A stretch of 64,000 nt of DNA, taken from contig NZ_JAAVUP010000001.1 in the NCBI RefSeq assembly GCF_012163135.1, positions 1,178,001 to 1,242,000 of the forward strand. The letters are read 5' to 3'. The notes beneath the pieces were generated by a model. The model had not been told where the DNA came from and did no database searches. It worked only from the letters and a program-made list of their open reading frames with translations. The translations under genes and the position numbers were made by a program. The DNA is from Neoroseomonas oryzicola (GTDB taxonomy: Bacteria > Pseudomonadota > Alphaproteobacteria > Acetobacterales > Acetobacteraceae). Of the stretch, positions 41,707 through 53,165 are shown in pieces. Within the stretch, counting starts at the first letter, position 1. Each line of letters opens with the position of its first letter.

Positions 41707-42693
41707 TCACTGCGTCTGCCCCGCGCGGGCCAGCCCCTCGATCAGCGGGCGCAGTTCCCGTTCCTCCTGCGCCCAGTAGGCGGCGAAGCCGTCCGGGCCC
41801 TGGAAGGTGATCGGGATGTTGAGCTGGCGCATCCGCTCCTCGTGCTCGGGCGACCTGATCGCGCGTTCGAGCGCCCCGGCGAGGCGCGCCTGGACGTCCG
41901 GCGGCAGCCCGGCCGGACCGACGAAGGCGCGCGTCGATCCCGCGACGATGTCGTAGCCCTGCGATCGCGCCGTGGGCACGCCCGGCAGGAAGGGGCTTTC
42001 CTGCGGCGAAAGCACCGCGATCGCCCGCACCGCGCCCTGGCGCATCTGCGCGCTTGCGGTGCCGACGGCGAAGATCGCCGCCTCGGTCTGCCCGCCGAGC
42101 AGCGCCGTCAGCGCCGGCCCCGCCCCGTTGAAGTGGACCTGGTTGAAGGTCACGCCCGCCAGCCGCTGCAGGCGGATGGAGGCCAGGTGCTCATGCCCCA
42201 GGATGCCGTTGTCCGACATGCGGAAATCGTCCGGCCGCGCCTTCGCCGCCGCGATCATCTCCGCGAGGCTGCGGATCGGGCTGTCCGTCCGCACCACGAT
42301 CGCCCCCGGATCCGTCACGTGCAGGGCGAGCGGCGTGAAACTCTCCCGCGTGAAACCCGCCTGGCGGCCGGGATCGAGGTAGAGCGTCGTGGTCTGCGGC
42401 CAGAGGCCGTAGGCGATGGTCAGCCCGTCCGGCCGCGCCCGCGCCACCTGCGCCATGCCGATCTGGCTGCCCGCGCCGGGCCGGTTCTGCACCACGACGG
42501 CCATGCCGAGCTCGCGTTCGAGCAGCGGTGCCAACGCCCGCGCGCCGATGTCGTTCCCCCCGCCGGGCGGATAGGGGACGATGAGTTCGACGGTCCGTGC
42601 GCCCTGCGCCCGCGCCCCGGCGGCCAAGGCCAGCGCCGGCAGGGCCAGCACTGCGCGGCGGCGGAGGGCAATCGCGGTGCGACGGTCGGTCAT
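41707..42693 (-). CDS. Tripartite tricarboxylate transporter substrate-binding protein (TctC/Bug)
   Basis: A 328-residue receptor. The N-terminus MTDRRTAIALRRRAVLALPA ends in a long signal peptide cut near GARAQG. VELIVPYPPGGGNDIGARAL and VVVQNRPGAGSQIGMAQVAR are family loops; FNQVHFNGAGPALTALLGGQ is the second loop. Two adjacent ATG codons exist; the second (42693) is 7 nt from AGGAG and was chosen. It is followed on the same strand direction by no transporter genes and lies 45 bp from the PuuE-type gene, with which it may share a transcript from 43680. Confidence 0.9.
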   Translation of the reverse strand: MTDRRTAIALRRRAVLALPALALAAGARAQGARTVELIVPYPPGGGNDIGARALAPLLERELGMAVVVQNRPGAGSQIGMAQVARARPDGLTIAYGLWPQTTTLYLDPGRQAGFTRESFTPLALHVTDPGAIVVRTDSPIRSLAEMIAAAKARPDDFRMSDNGILGHEHLASIRLQRLAGVTFNQVHFNGAGPALTALLGGQTEAAIFAVGTASAQMRQGAVRAIAVLSPQESPFLPGVPTARSQGYDIVAGSTRAFVGPAGLPPDVQARLAGALERAIRSPEHEERMRQLNIPITFQGPDGFAAYWAQEERELRPLIEGLARAGQTQ

Positions 42694-42738
42694 CATGGCT
42701 CTCCTGCGCGGATCCGGGCCTCGGCGATGCAGCAATCC

Positions 42739-43680
42739 CTATGCCGCGGGCGGATGCGTCGCCCACCAGTGGCGCGCGATGTCGGCGCGGCGGCAGATCC
42801 AGACATCCTTCTCCCGCGCGACGCGGGCGAGGAAGCGCTGCAGTGCCGCCGCCCGCCCCGGTCGCCCGACCAGCCGGCAATGCAGCCCGACCGACATCAT
42901 CTTCGGCGCGCCGGCGCGGCCTTCGGCCAGCAGCACCTCGAAGGCGTCGGTCAGGTGCCGTTCCCAGCCATCGGGATCGCCGAAGCCGGGCGGGACCGCG
43001 TACTTCATGTCGTTGTTGTCGAGCGTGTAGGGGATGATCAGCAGCGGCTTGCCCGCCGCCGTGACGTAGTGCGGCAGGTCGTCGTCATAGGCGTCGGATT
43101 CGTAGAGGAAGCCGCCATGTTCGGCGACGAGCCGCCGCGTGTTCGGGCTGATCCGCCCCGTGTACCAGCCGACCGGGCGATGGCCACACAGGCGCTCGAT
43201 GGTCTCGACGCAGCGCGCGATCTCGGCGCGTTCCGTCGCCTCGTCGACCTTGTGGTAGTCGATCCAGCGCCAGGCGTGGGAGGCGACCTCATGCCCGGCC
43301 GCGGTGAAGGCACGCGCCGCCTCGGGGTTCAGTTCCAGCGCGCGGCCGACGCCATAGACCGTCAGCGGGAAGCCATGCGCGGCGAAGGCGCGCAGCACGC
43401 GCCAGACGCCGGCGCGGGCGCCGTAGTCGAACTGGGATTCCACGGTGCGGTTGCGTTCGCCGAGGATCGGCGACCCGCCCGGCACCTCGTGCAGGTACAG
43501 CTCGCTGCCCGCATCGCCGTTGAGGATCGTGTTCTCGCCCCCCTCCTCGTAGTTCAGCACGAAGGAGAGCGCGAGCTTCGCGCCCCCCGGCCATTGCGGG
43601 TCGGGCGGGTTCGGCCCGTAGCCCCGGAAGTCGCGGGGGTAGTCGGTCTCGGCGGCGAGGAGATGGGGCTGGTCCGGCAT
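42739..43680 (-). CDS. puuE: Polysaccharide deacetylase family, PuuE-type allantoinase
   Basis: A 313-residue cytoplasmic protein of carbohydrate-esterase-4 fold. YPRDFRGYGPNPPDPQWPGG then LALSFVLNYEEGGENTILNG is the N-terminus typical of PuuE, the metal-free allantoinase of bacteria, and AAGHEVASHAWRWIDYHKVD is the family motif 2. The NodB metal-binding first motif is altered (NYEEGG), as in PuuE. It would open allantoin to allantoate in purine breakdown. No other purine genes are in the window, and a TctC receptor follows it, so the ligand could be a ureide; that is inference. Confidence 0.82.
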   Translation of the reverse strand: MPDQPHLLAAETDYPRDFRGYGPNPPDPQWPGGAKLALSFVLNYEEGGENTILNGDAGSELYLHEVPGGSPILGERNRTVESQFDYGARAGVWRVLRAFAAHGFPLTVYGVGRALELNPEAARAFTAAGHEVASHAWRWIDYHKVDEATERAEIARCVETIERLCGHRPVGWYTGRISPNTRRLVAEHGGFLYESDAYDDDLPHYVTAAGKPLLIIPYTLDNNDMKYAVPPGFGDPDGWERHLTDAFEVLLAEGRAGAPKMMSVGLHCRLVGRPGRAAALQRFLARVAREKDVWICRRADIARHWWATHPPAA

Positions 43681-43766
43681 CGTCGGCCTTCGCGTCTGGC
43701 AGGCGGGACGCAAAGGATGCCAGGGCGGCGGCGCGGCGCGAAGCCTCGGCCGCCGCCCCGGCCGGA

Positions 43767-45101
43767 TCAGGCGGCGATCGGCCGCGCCAGCGCCCGCGCC
43801 CGGGCCGCCCAGCCCTGCGCGACCGGGCTGCCTTCCTTCATCGCCAGGCGCTCGGCCACCATCGCCTCGGAGAGCCGCGCATCGCCGGCACGGATCGCCG
43901 CCTCGCAGAGCGTCCAGGACAGCACGTCGCGCTGCGCATGGCTGCCGCCGAAGCGGTTGGCGATGCCGCGCAGCGGCAGGATCCGCGCCACCGCGCTGGC
44001 GAAATCGCCCTTTCCGAAGGCAGCGATGCCGCGCGCGAGCGGCAGGCCGACATCGCGCGACATCATCGCATTGGTTCCCCGCCCCGCCGCGGCGCGTTCG
44101 AGCGTCGCGATCACTTCGCGCTGCGCGTGCCGATCACCGGTCGCGACGAAGGTCATCATCGCGTGGACGTCGTTGAAGGCGTAGATGCCGTCCGAGATCC
44201 GCGACGCCCAGGGCTGCGCCAAGCGCGACCAGCGGTCGCCGACATCGTGCCCCAGCACCCACAGCCGCCACAGCAGCGCCGAGCCGTCGATCGCCTCCAG
44301 CGCCTGGCCGAAGCCGCCGGCCGAGATACGCTCATCGAACAGCCGCAGCGCGCCGGCGATGTCGCCCTGGTCGATGCGGAACAGCGCGACATGCCACCAG
44401 TTGTGGAAGGCAAACAGGCTGTCCGGAGACCATCCCGCCGCGGTCTCGGTCATGAAGGCCGCGCCTTCGCTCGCCCGCCCCTGCATTTCCATGACATGCG
44501 CGACCGCATGGATGGCCCAGCCATCCTGGGCGTTGCACGCCACGGCCTCGCGCCCGGTGGCCTCGGCCTGCGCATAGTCGCCGCATTCCTCGAGGCCGAA
44601 GGCATGCATGCCGAGCAGGTATCCATGACCCGGCATGTCCCGGTTCCAGCGCGGCAGCACGCGCGCGACGCGGTCGCGGATCATCTGGCTCTGCCCCAGG
44701 AAGTAGTCGCCGAGCTGCGCGAGCTGCACGGCGGCGAGGTCGGCCGGATGGTCGATCGCGATGCGCCCCCAGGTCTCGGTCGCGCCGGACAGGTCGCCAT
44801 CGGCCCACTGCCGCGCGGCGGCGACGTAGGCGCGCTCCCGCGCATTCGCGCGCGGCACAAGCCGCTCGGCCGCCGCGAGGCTCGCCCGCAATTCGGCGTC
44901 GAACGCCTTGTCCGTGGTCGTCGCGAGGATGCCCGTTCGGAGCGCATGCCCCATCACGCAATCGGGCTCCTCGGCGAGCAAGGCGTCGATCTCGGCGACC
45001 GGATCGGCTTGGTAGGCATGGAACTTGTCGATCGCGACATCGAGGCGGCGCGCGGCGGCGGCGGAGCAGGAGAGCGGGTTGCCCCGGAGGTCGGTGGCCA
45101 T
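43767..45101 (-). CDS. TPR protein, TTC38 family
   Basis: A 444-residue cytoplasmic protein of the tetratricopeptide repeat 38 family. DIDALLAEEPDCVMGHALRT-type helices recur along its length, including the family's HGYLLGMHAFGLEECGDYAQ, WAIHAVAHVMEMQGRASEG and FAFHNWWHVALFRIDQGD. The conserved His residues in AIHAVAHVMEM and FHNWWHVAL hint at a metal or small-molecule pocket, but this family has no proven activity. It is divergent from a TetR regulator (199-bp spacer), which likely controls it. Confidence 0.85.
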   Translation of the reverse strand: MATDLRGNPLSCSAAAARRLDVAIDKFHAYQADPVAEIDALLAEEPDCVMGHALRTGILATTTDKAFDAELRASLAAAERLVPRANARERAYVAAARQWADGDLSGATETWGRIAIDHPADLAAVQLAQLGDYFLGQSQMIRDRVARVLPRWNRDMPGHGYLLGMHAFGLEECGDYAQAEATGREAVACNAQDGWAIHAVAHVMEMQGRASEGAAFMTETAAGWSPDSLFAFHNWWHVALFRIDQGDIAGALRLFDERISAGGFGQALEAIDGSALLWRLWVLGHDVGDRWSRLAQPWASRISDGIYAFNDVHAMMTFVATGDRHAQREVIATLERAAAGRGTNAMMSRDVGLPLARGIAAFGKGDFASAVARILPLRGIANRFGGSHAQRDVLSWTLCEAAIRAGDARLSEAMVAERLAMKEGSPVAQGWAARARALARPIAA

Positions 45102-45300
45102 GGCGGAAATCCTTTCCCGGCGTTGATGACCCCCGATGTGTCGCGCCGTCGGGCCCTCCTCCTCTACCGGTCGCGTGGTGCGGTCCGTGCGGTTTCGAAT
45201 GCGCCAAGGATTCCAGTCGGTTGCGCCACGCGGCCGGCCCCAGGGATCGCCATGTGTAATTGGGCGCACAGCCCGACTGCACCTGCGGTACAGTCATTCC

Positions 45301-45924
45301 ATGAGCGCGACCACGCTGAAACGGGAAAGCGCCCGCGAACGCATCCTGGACCTGGCGGAAGCCGCAGTCCTGCAGAAGGGATTCGGCGCGACCTCGATCG
45401 AGGAACTGATCGCCGGCGCCGGCATCTCAAAAAGCGGGTTCTTCTACCACTTCCCCGACAAGGGCGCGCTCGCGAAGGCGCTGCTGCAACGTTCGATGGA
45501 ACGCGACCGGGACCTGCTGGGCGAGGTCTTCACGCGCGCCGACGAGCTCGCCGACGATCCTCTGCACGGCTTCCTCGTCGGGCTGAAGATGCTGGCCGAG
45601 CAGATGGCCGGGATGGCGGAAGTCCATCCGGGCTGCATGGTCGCCTCCATCTGCTACCAGGAACAGCTCTTCGACCGCGAGATCGTGGCCATGAACCAGG
45701 CCGCCGTCATCGCGTGGCGGCAGTATTTCCGGGCACGGCTCGATGCCATCGCCACACGCTACCCGCCGCGTATCGCGGCTGACCTCGACGCGCTCGCGGA
45801 CATGCTCTCGGTCGTGATCGACGGCGGCATCACGATGTCCAAGGCCACGCGCGATCCTGCGTTGCTCAGCCAGCAGGTGACGCTCTACCGCGCCTTCATC
45901 CGCGCGATCTTCCTGGGCACATAA
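45301..45924 (+). CDS. TetR/AcrR family transcriptional regulator
   Basis: A 207-residue regulator. The N-terminal HTH is FGATSIEELIAGAGISKSGF with FYHFPDKGALAKALL, and the C-terminal ligand domain resembles the TetR_C_16-like group (GMAEVHPGCMVASICYQEQL). The start ATG at 45301 gives MSATTLKRESARERIL, normal for the family. It is divergent from the TTC38-like gene and convergent with ilvC, from which it is separated by a terminator. The inducer is unknown. Confidence 0.92.
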   Translation: MSATTLKRESARERILDLAEAAVLQKGFGATSIEELIAGAGISKSGFFYHFPDKGALAKALLQRSMERDRDLLGEVFTRADELADDPLHGFLVGLKMLAEQMAGMAEVHPGCMVASICYQEQLFDREIVAMNQAAVIAWRQYFRARLDAIATRYPPRIAADLDALADMLSVVIDGGITMSKATRDPALLSQQVTLYRAFIRAIFLGT

Positions 45925-45929
45925 GCGAA

Positions 45930-45957
45930 GGGCGCCGAAGGTCTCCCCCCGGCGCCC
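45930..45957. terminator. Terminator between TetR gene and ilvC
   Basis: GGGCGCCG pairs with CGGCGCCC (8 bp, 12-nt loop) just after the TetR stop and 25 bp from the ilvC stop, between convergent genes. A short CCTT tail follows on the plus strand. Confidence 0.55.
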
Positions 45958-45981
45958 CTTCCATCCAGCCTGTGGGCTGGT

Positions 45982-47037
<1,056 letters not shown>

Positions 47038-47556
47038 TCAGCTCAGGCCGCGCGGGCCGCGCGCGATGGCGACCGCGCCGGTGCGCGACACCTCCGCCAG
47101 CCCGATCGGCCGCATCAGCGCACAGAAGGCGTCGATCTTCTCCGCCGCGCCCGTCATCTCGAACACGAAGGATTCCGTCGTCGCATCCACCACGCGGGCG
47201 CGGAAGGCGTCCGCGAGGCGCAGCGCCTCGACGCGGTTCTCGCCGCGGCCCACCACCTTGATCAGCGCAAGCTCGCGGACCAGGTGCGGGCCTTCCAGCG
47301 TCAGGTCCGACACCTTGTGCACCGGCACCAGGCGGTCGAGCTGCGCCTTGATCTGCTCGATCACCATCTCGGTGCCCGAGGTGACGACGGTGATGCGGCT
47401 GATCCGCCCCGTCTCGTCCACCGGTGCCACCGTCAGGCTGTCGATGTTGTAGCCGCGGCCCGAGAACAGGCCGATGACGCGGGCCAGCACGCCGGCCTCG
47501 TTTTCCACCAGCACGGCGATGGTCGCCGCGCGCTGCGCGTTTCCTGCTTCCGACAT
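47038..47556 (-). CDS. ilvN: Acetolactate synthase small (regulatory) subunit
   Basis: A 172-residue subunit. The N-terminal ACT domain (AVLVENEAGVLARVIGLFSG, then RGYNIDSLTVAP) binds valine for feedback control, and the C-terminal half (VEALRLADAFRARVVDATTE) activates the catalytic subunit. The start MSEAGNAQ has no strong ribosome site and lies 13 nt after the ilvB stop. Gene order ilvB-ilvN-ilvC is standard. Length fits the ilvH/ilvN long type. Confidence 0.97.
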   Translation of the reverse strand: MSEAGNAQRAATIAVLVENEAGVLARVIGLFSGRGYNIDSLTVAPVDETGRISRITVVTSGTEMVIEQIKAQLDRLVPVHKVSDLTLEGPHLVRELALIKVVGRGENRVEALRLADAFRARVVDATTESFVFEMTGAAEKIDAFCALMRPIGLAEVSRTGAVAIARGPRGLS

Positions 47557-47569
47557 GTTCCGCGCCCCC

Positions 47570-49369
<1,800 letters not shown>

Positions 49370-49394
49370 GGGTCTCTCTTTCCTGAAAAACGGC

Positions 49395-49412
49395 ACCCGC
49401 CCGCAGGCGGGT
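49395..49412 (-). terminator. Rho-independent terminator/attenuator before ilvB
   Basis: On the minus strand ACCCGCC, loop TGCG or similar, GGCGGGT is followed by GCCGTTTTTC, the only hairpin in the window with a clear T-run. It lies 44 nt after the miaA stop and ends about 16 nt before ilvB, so it either separates the two genes or regulates ilvB. Confidence 0.75.
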
Positions 49413-49433
49413 CCGGCGGGCGAGGCGCGCTCC

Positions 49434-49517
49434 TTAGACCCCTCGCTGCGCTGCGTCAACGCAGCCGATCAACAAAAGCGAAGGCGTCGGCCATGATTCT
49501 TTCCGAAAATTGCGCAT
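49434..49517 (-). other. Short frame that could be an ilvB leader peptide
   Basis: A 27-codon frame overlapping the end of miaA in another frame. It contains PSLLLIGCV (three Leu, one Ile, one Val) and ends with V-TAA 22 nt before the terminator stem. The ribosome site is weak. The composition is suggestive but much poorer in branched-chain codons than proven ilvB leaders. Confidence 0.3.
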
Positions 49518-50421
49518 CACCCGCGATACGCGCATGGATCGTATGCGTTCGCGACGCATCGGCCAGTTCGTGGTGCCGGAACCAGGTCGCCTGCCGCTTC
49601 GTGTACTGCCCGGTGTTGAGGATCGCCCGCCGCGATGCCTCCGCCAGCGTCATCCGCCCGGCGAGATGCGCGGCGATCTCCGGCACCCCATGCGCCCGCA
49701 TGGCTGGCAGGGCCGGGTCCAGCCCCTGCGCCACCAGGGCGCGCACCTCCTCGATCGCCCCGCCGGCGAGCATCGCTTCCCACCGCGCCGCGATCGCCGC
49801 CCGCAGCGCCTCCCGCGGCGGGTCGATCAGGATGGCGGCGAAGCGCCAGGGCGCCGGGCCCGTCCCGCCCCCCGCCTGCCAAGCGGCGAGCCCCCTGCCC
49901 GTCCCGCGCCAGACCTCGAAGGCACGGGCGATGCGTTGGCTGTCGGACGGGCGCAGCCGCGCCGCCGTCTTCGGGTCCACGGCCGCCAGCCTGGCATGCA
50001 GCGCCGCCGGCCCTTCCGCGGCGAGCAGCCGCCGCGCCTCCTCCCGCGCCTCGGCCGGGATGGGCGGGATGTCGGACAGGCCCTGGGTCAGGCTCGCGAA
50101 ATACATCCCGGTCCCGCCGCAGAGGATCGGCAGGCGCCCGGCCGCGCGCGCGGCCTCCATCTCCGCCAGCGCCGCCCCCCGCCACCAGGCGACGCTCGCC
50201 GCCTCCGCCGCCGGCCGCACGCCATAGAGGCGGTGCGGCACCCGCGCCTCCTCCTCCGGCGTCGGCCGCGCCGTGATGATCCGCAGCTCGCGGTAGACCT
50301 GCATGCTGTCGGCGTTGATGACCGTCCCGCCGACCCGCTCGGCGATCGCCAGCGCCAGGGCGGACTTGCCGCTCGCGGTCGGGCCGGCGACCAGCAGCGC
50401 CCGTGGTTGATCCCCCGTCAT
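49456..50421 (-). CDS. miaA: tRNA dimethylallyltransferase
   Basis: A 321-residue enzyme that adds a dimethylallyl group to A37 of tRNAs reading U-starting codons. ALLVAGPTASGKSALALAIA is the P-loop, VINADSMQVYRELRIITARP is the substrate motif, and GTGMYFASLTQGLSDIPP follows. The C-terminal RRAILNTGQYTKRQATWFRH is the tRNA-binding part. It is divergent from serB with a 23-bp gap between the start codons, so promoters must overlap the genes, and it is followed by a T-run terminator before ilvB. Confidence 0.97.
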   Translation of the reverse strand: MTGDQPRALLVAGPTASGKSALALAIAERVGGTVINADSMQVYRELRIITARPTPEEEARVPHRLYGVRPAAEAASVAWWRGAALAEMEAARAAGRLPILCGGTGMYFASLTQGLSDIPPIPAEAREEARRLLAAEGPAALHARLAAVDPKTAARLRPSDSQRIARAFEVWRGTGRGLAAWQAGGGTGPAPWRFAAILIDPPREALRAAIAARWEAMLAGGAIEEVRALVAQGLDPALPAMRAHGVPEIAAHLAGRMTLAEASRRAILNTGQYTKRQATWFRHHELADASRTHTIHARIAGDAQFSERIMADAFAFVDRLR

Positions 50422-50444
50422 CGGGCGGGCATACCCCGGCGCCG

Positions 50445-51338
50445 ATGGACCATGTTCTGACCCTCGTCGCCCCGCGCGGCGGCCTCTCCTCCGCGACGCT
50501 GCATGCCGCGCGCGACGCCCTCGCCGCCCTGGGCGCGGCCACCGGCACGCCGGACTGGCTCTCCCCCGAGGAAGCGGCGGACCTGCCCTTCGCGGACCTT
50601 GCGCCCGGGCAGGCCGACGCCGCCGCGCGCGCCGCGCTCGAGGGCCAGGCGGTCGACGTCATCGCCCAGGGATCGGCCGGCCGGCGCAAGCGCCTGCTCA
50701 TCGCCGACATGGACAGCACGATCGTCACGACCGAGACGCTGGACGAGCTCGCCGGCCAGGCCGGCATCAAGGACCGCATCGCCGCCATCACGAAGCGCGC
50801 CATGAATGGCGAGCTCGACTTCGAGGGCGCGCTGCGCGAACGCGTCGGCATGCTGAAGGGCCTGGGCGTCGAGGCGCTGCAACGCACCTGGGAAGAAACC
50901 GAACTCATGCCCGGGGCGCGCGAGCTCGTCGCCACCATGCGCGCGAGCGGCGCGCGCTGCGCGCTGGTCTCCGGCGGCTTCACCTTCTTCACCGGCCGCG
51001 TCGCCGCGCTGGTGGGCTTCCACGAACATCACTCCAACACGCTCCTCGAGGCCGATGGCCGCCTCACCGGCCATGTCGCCGACCCGATCCTCGGGCGCAA
51101 CGCGAAACTCGCGACGCTGAAGCGCCTCGCCGCGGAAGAGGGCATCGGGCTCGAGGCGACGGTCGCCGTGGGCGACGGGGCCAACGACCTCGACATGATC
51201 CAGGCGGCGGGGCTCGGCGTCGCCTTCCGCGCCAAGCCGGTGGTCGCGGCGGCGGCGCGGGCACGCATCGACCATGGCGACCTGCGCGGGTTGCTGTTCG
51301 CGCAGGGGTATCGCGCGGCGGAAATCGCTCACGGGTGA
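50445..51338 (+). CDS. serB: Phosphoserine phosphatase
   Basis: A 297-residue HAD phosphatase that makes L-serine in the final biosynthetic step. IADMDSTIVTTETLDELAGQ holds the nucleophile Asp and acid Asp, ALVSGGFTFFTGRVA is motif II, and AVGDGANDLDMIQAAGLGVA is motif IV. The N-terminal 80 residues form an ACT-like regulatory part. The start at MDHVLTLV gives the normal family N-terminus. It is divergent from miaA, as in many alphaproteobacteria, and ends at a strong hairpin. Confidence 0.96.
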   Translation: MDHVLTLVAPRGGLSSATLHAARDALAALGAATGTPDWLSPEEAADLPFADLAPGQADAAARAALEGQAVDVIAQGSAGRRKRLLIADMDSTIVTTETLDELAGQAGIKDRIAAITKRAMNGELDFEGALRERVGMLKGLGVEALQRTWEETELMPGARELVATMRASGARCALVSGGFTFFTGRVAALVGFHEHHSNTLLEADGRLTGHVADPILGRNAKLATLKRLAAEEGIGLEATVAVGDGANDLDMIQAAGLGVAFRAKPVVAAAARARIDHGDLRGLLFAQGYRAAEIAHG

Positions 51339-51344
51339 CGCGGC

Positions 51345-51370
51345 GGGGGGAGAAGGGAACTTCTCCCCCC
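51345..51370. terminator. Terminator hairpin after serB
   Basis: GGGGGGAGAAG, loop GGAA, CTTCTCCCCCC: a perfect 11-bp stem 6 nt after the serB stop. A second stem (51451-51471) lies at the other end of the convergent spacer. Confidence 0.65.
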
Positions 51371-51450
51371 GAGCCCCCCTCAACCTTCTTTGGCTCTTGG
51401 GGACTGACCGCCGTGGGCGGCACCAGCCGACCAAAAAAGGGAGGGGGTTC

Positions 51451-51471
51451 GGGGGAGGTTCATCCTCCCCC
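51451..51471. terminator. Hairpin at the 3' end of the DUF6311 gene
   Basis: GGGGGAGG, loop TTCAT, CCTCCCCC: an 8-bp stem that overlaps the stop codon of the minus-strand gene. With the serB hairpin it brackets a 120-bp convergent spacer that holds further short GC stems. Confidence 0.5.
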
Positions 51472-53118
51472 GACCTGACGCCGCCACCCCGGCGCGAGCA
51501 CCCAGCGGCCGTCGAATTGCCCGAGCATATCCCGCGCCGGATCCATGCCCGCCCGCGCCCGCGCCAGCGCGGCCTCGTCGCCCAGCACGTAGAAGGTGCG
51601 CGCCTCATATGCGCCGCTCTCGATCCGCTGCGCGACCGCGGCGTTCACCGCCTCGACCGCACGCGGATCGAGCCGCGCGAGATAGACCGCATCCGTCTGC
51701 AGGCCGAGCGTGACGGCATAGACCGCCACCTCTTCCCAGTTCGGGGCCTGCATCCCGGTCGGCACCACGCGCACCGCGGCGTAGCGGCGCGCCGCCTCCG
51801 CCCAGAAGGGATCGGCAAGGCGCAGCGGCACCTGCGCCGGCTGCTCCGCGAAGAAATCCTTCAGCCTCGCGAAGCCGCGCCGCAGATCCGCCGCCTGCAG
51901 CAGCAGCGCAGCACACAGCACGGCCCCCGCCGCCCCCGCGCCGATACGCCGCACCAGCGCGACCGCGGCCCCGATCAGGACGGCGTAGAACAGCGGCCAG
52001 GCGAAGCGCTCTGAGGCACGCAGCGCATCGGCGCGTTCGACGATCCAGTCCGGCAGCGGCAGCGCCGCGACCTCCTGCCCGCCGACTGTCACGTGGTGCG
52101 ACATCGCGAAGACCAGCAGCGCCAGCAACGCGCACGCCAGCGCCCAATGCCGCCGCAACCCGCCGCGCGGCCCCAACGCCCAGGCCAGCGCCCCGGCACC
52201 AATCACGACAAGCGCACCAAGCCCGAGATAGGAGTTACCCGCATCGAGGTGATCGGCCGTCGCCGCATCCGGCAGGAAGACGCTCCAATCCCCGCCGTCG
52301 AAGGGCGCGAACAGGTCGAGCTGCATCTGCCCGTAGCCGCCCCAGGTCCCCCCGAAGCCACCGCCGAGCAGGAAGAACCCCGCCGCCCACAGCCCGAGAA
52401 GCCCCGCCGCCGGCACGCCCACCGCCTCGGCCAGGATCGCCCCGCCCCGCCGCGCCGGATCGACCGCGCGCGCCAGCCCATCTGCCGCCCACAGCGCCAG
52501 CACCATCGGCACCAGATAGGCCTGCACCAGCGACGCCGCCCCGACAAGCGCGACCCATCCGGCCGCCCGGCGCCACCCCGCCCCCGGCGTCACGCACAGC
52601 CACAGCCCCGCCAGCAGCAGGAACTGCCCCCCGAGCGCGAAATGCCCGCCGAGCCGCCCGAGCAACGCCGGCTGCAGCACCAGCAGCCCGGCGACCGACA
52701 GCCGCGCCAGCGGCGCCGTCGTCGCGAGACCCATGAGTTTGAAGGCGAGCACCGCCTGCAGCGCCCCGCAGGCATAGATCCAGAGGCCCCAGTACTGCGG
52801 CACCTCGACGATCGCCCGCAGCGCCTTGAACAGGAACGCCAGCAGCGGGATGGCGTCGGCGTAGAAGATCGACGACGCCAGTTCCATGCCCCAGCCGGGA
52901 TTGGCGCCCGGGGGCCAGCGCCAGGCGTCCCGCGCGAAGGCGGTCCAGCCGAGCCAGTACTGGACCGGATCCGGCCCGATCCGCCCCGACAGCATCCAGC
53001 CGGTGTTGGACGGCGGCAGGATGTGCGTGCCGAACGCCTCGGCCACGATGAGGCAGCCGAGCGCGGCGGCGGCAAGGGTGCCGATCCATTCCGCGACGCG
53101 GCTGCCGCCGTCCCGCAT
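51460..53118 (-). CDS. Polytopic membrane protein, DUF6311-like
   Basis: A 552-residue protein with about ten transmembrane helices and a periplasmic C-terminal domain of about 150 residues. YWLGWTAFARDAWRWPPGAN then ELASSIFYADAIPLLAFLFK match the N-terminal pattern of DUF6311 proteins, which resemble GT-C glycosyltransferases or envelope sugar transferases. An Asp near the first loop (AFARDAW) is in the position of a GT-C catalytic Asp, but this is not proven. It follows the Do-type protease gene on the same strand (47-bp gap with a hairpin). Function is unknown. Confidence 0.7.
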   Translation of the reverse strand: MRDGGSRVAEWIGTLAAAALGCLIVAEAFGTHILPPSNTGWMLSGRIGPDPVQYWLGWTAFARDAWRWPPGANPGWGMELASSIFYADAIPLLAFLFKALRAIVEVPQYWGLWIYACGALQAVLAFKLMGLATTAPLARLSVAGLLVLQPALLGRLGGHFALGGQFLLLAGLWLCVTPGAGWRRAAGWVALVGAASLVQAYLVPMVLALWAADGLARAVDPARRGGAILAEAVGVPAAGLLGLWAAGFFLLGGGFGGTWGGYGQMQLDLFAPFDGGDWSVFLPDAATADHLDAGNSYLGLGALVVIGAGALAWALGPRGGLRRHWALACALLALLVFAMSHHVTVGGQEVAALPLPDWIVERADALRASERFAWPLFYAVLIGAAVALVRRIGAGAAGAVLCAALLLQAADLRRGFARLKDFFAEQPAQVPLRLADPFWAEAARRYAAVRVVPTGMQAPNWEEVAVYAVTLGLQTDAVYLARLDPRAVEAVNAAVAQRIESGAYEARTFYVLGDEAALARARAGMDPARDMLGQFDGRWVLAPGWRRQVGGG

Positions 53119-53131
53119 GGGACCCTGCGGA

Positions 53132-53156
53132 ACGGGGGCGGTGCGCCCGCCCCCGT
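53132..53156 (-). terminator. Hairpin after the Do-type protease gene
   Basis: A 10-bp stem (ACGGGGGCGG with CCGCCCCCGT, loop TGCGC) lies 10 nt past the protease stop and 14 nt before the DUF6311 start codon on the minus strand. Confidence 0.5.
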
Positions 53157-53165
53157 CCTGCCGCC

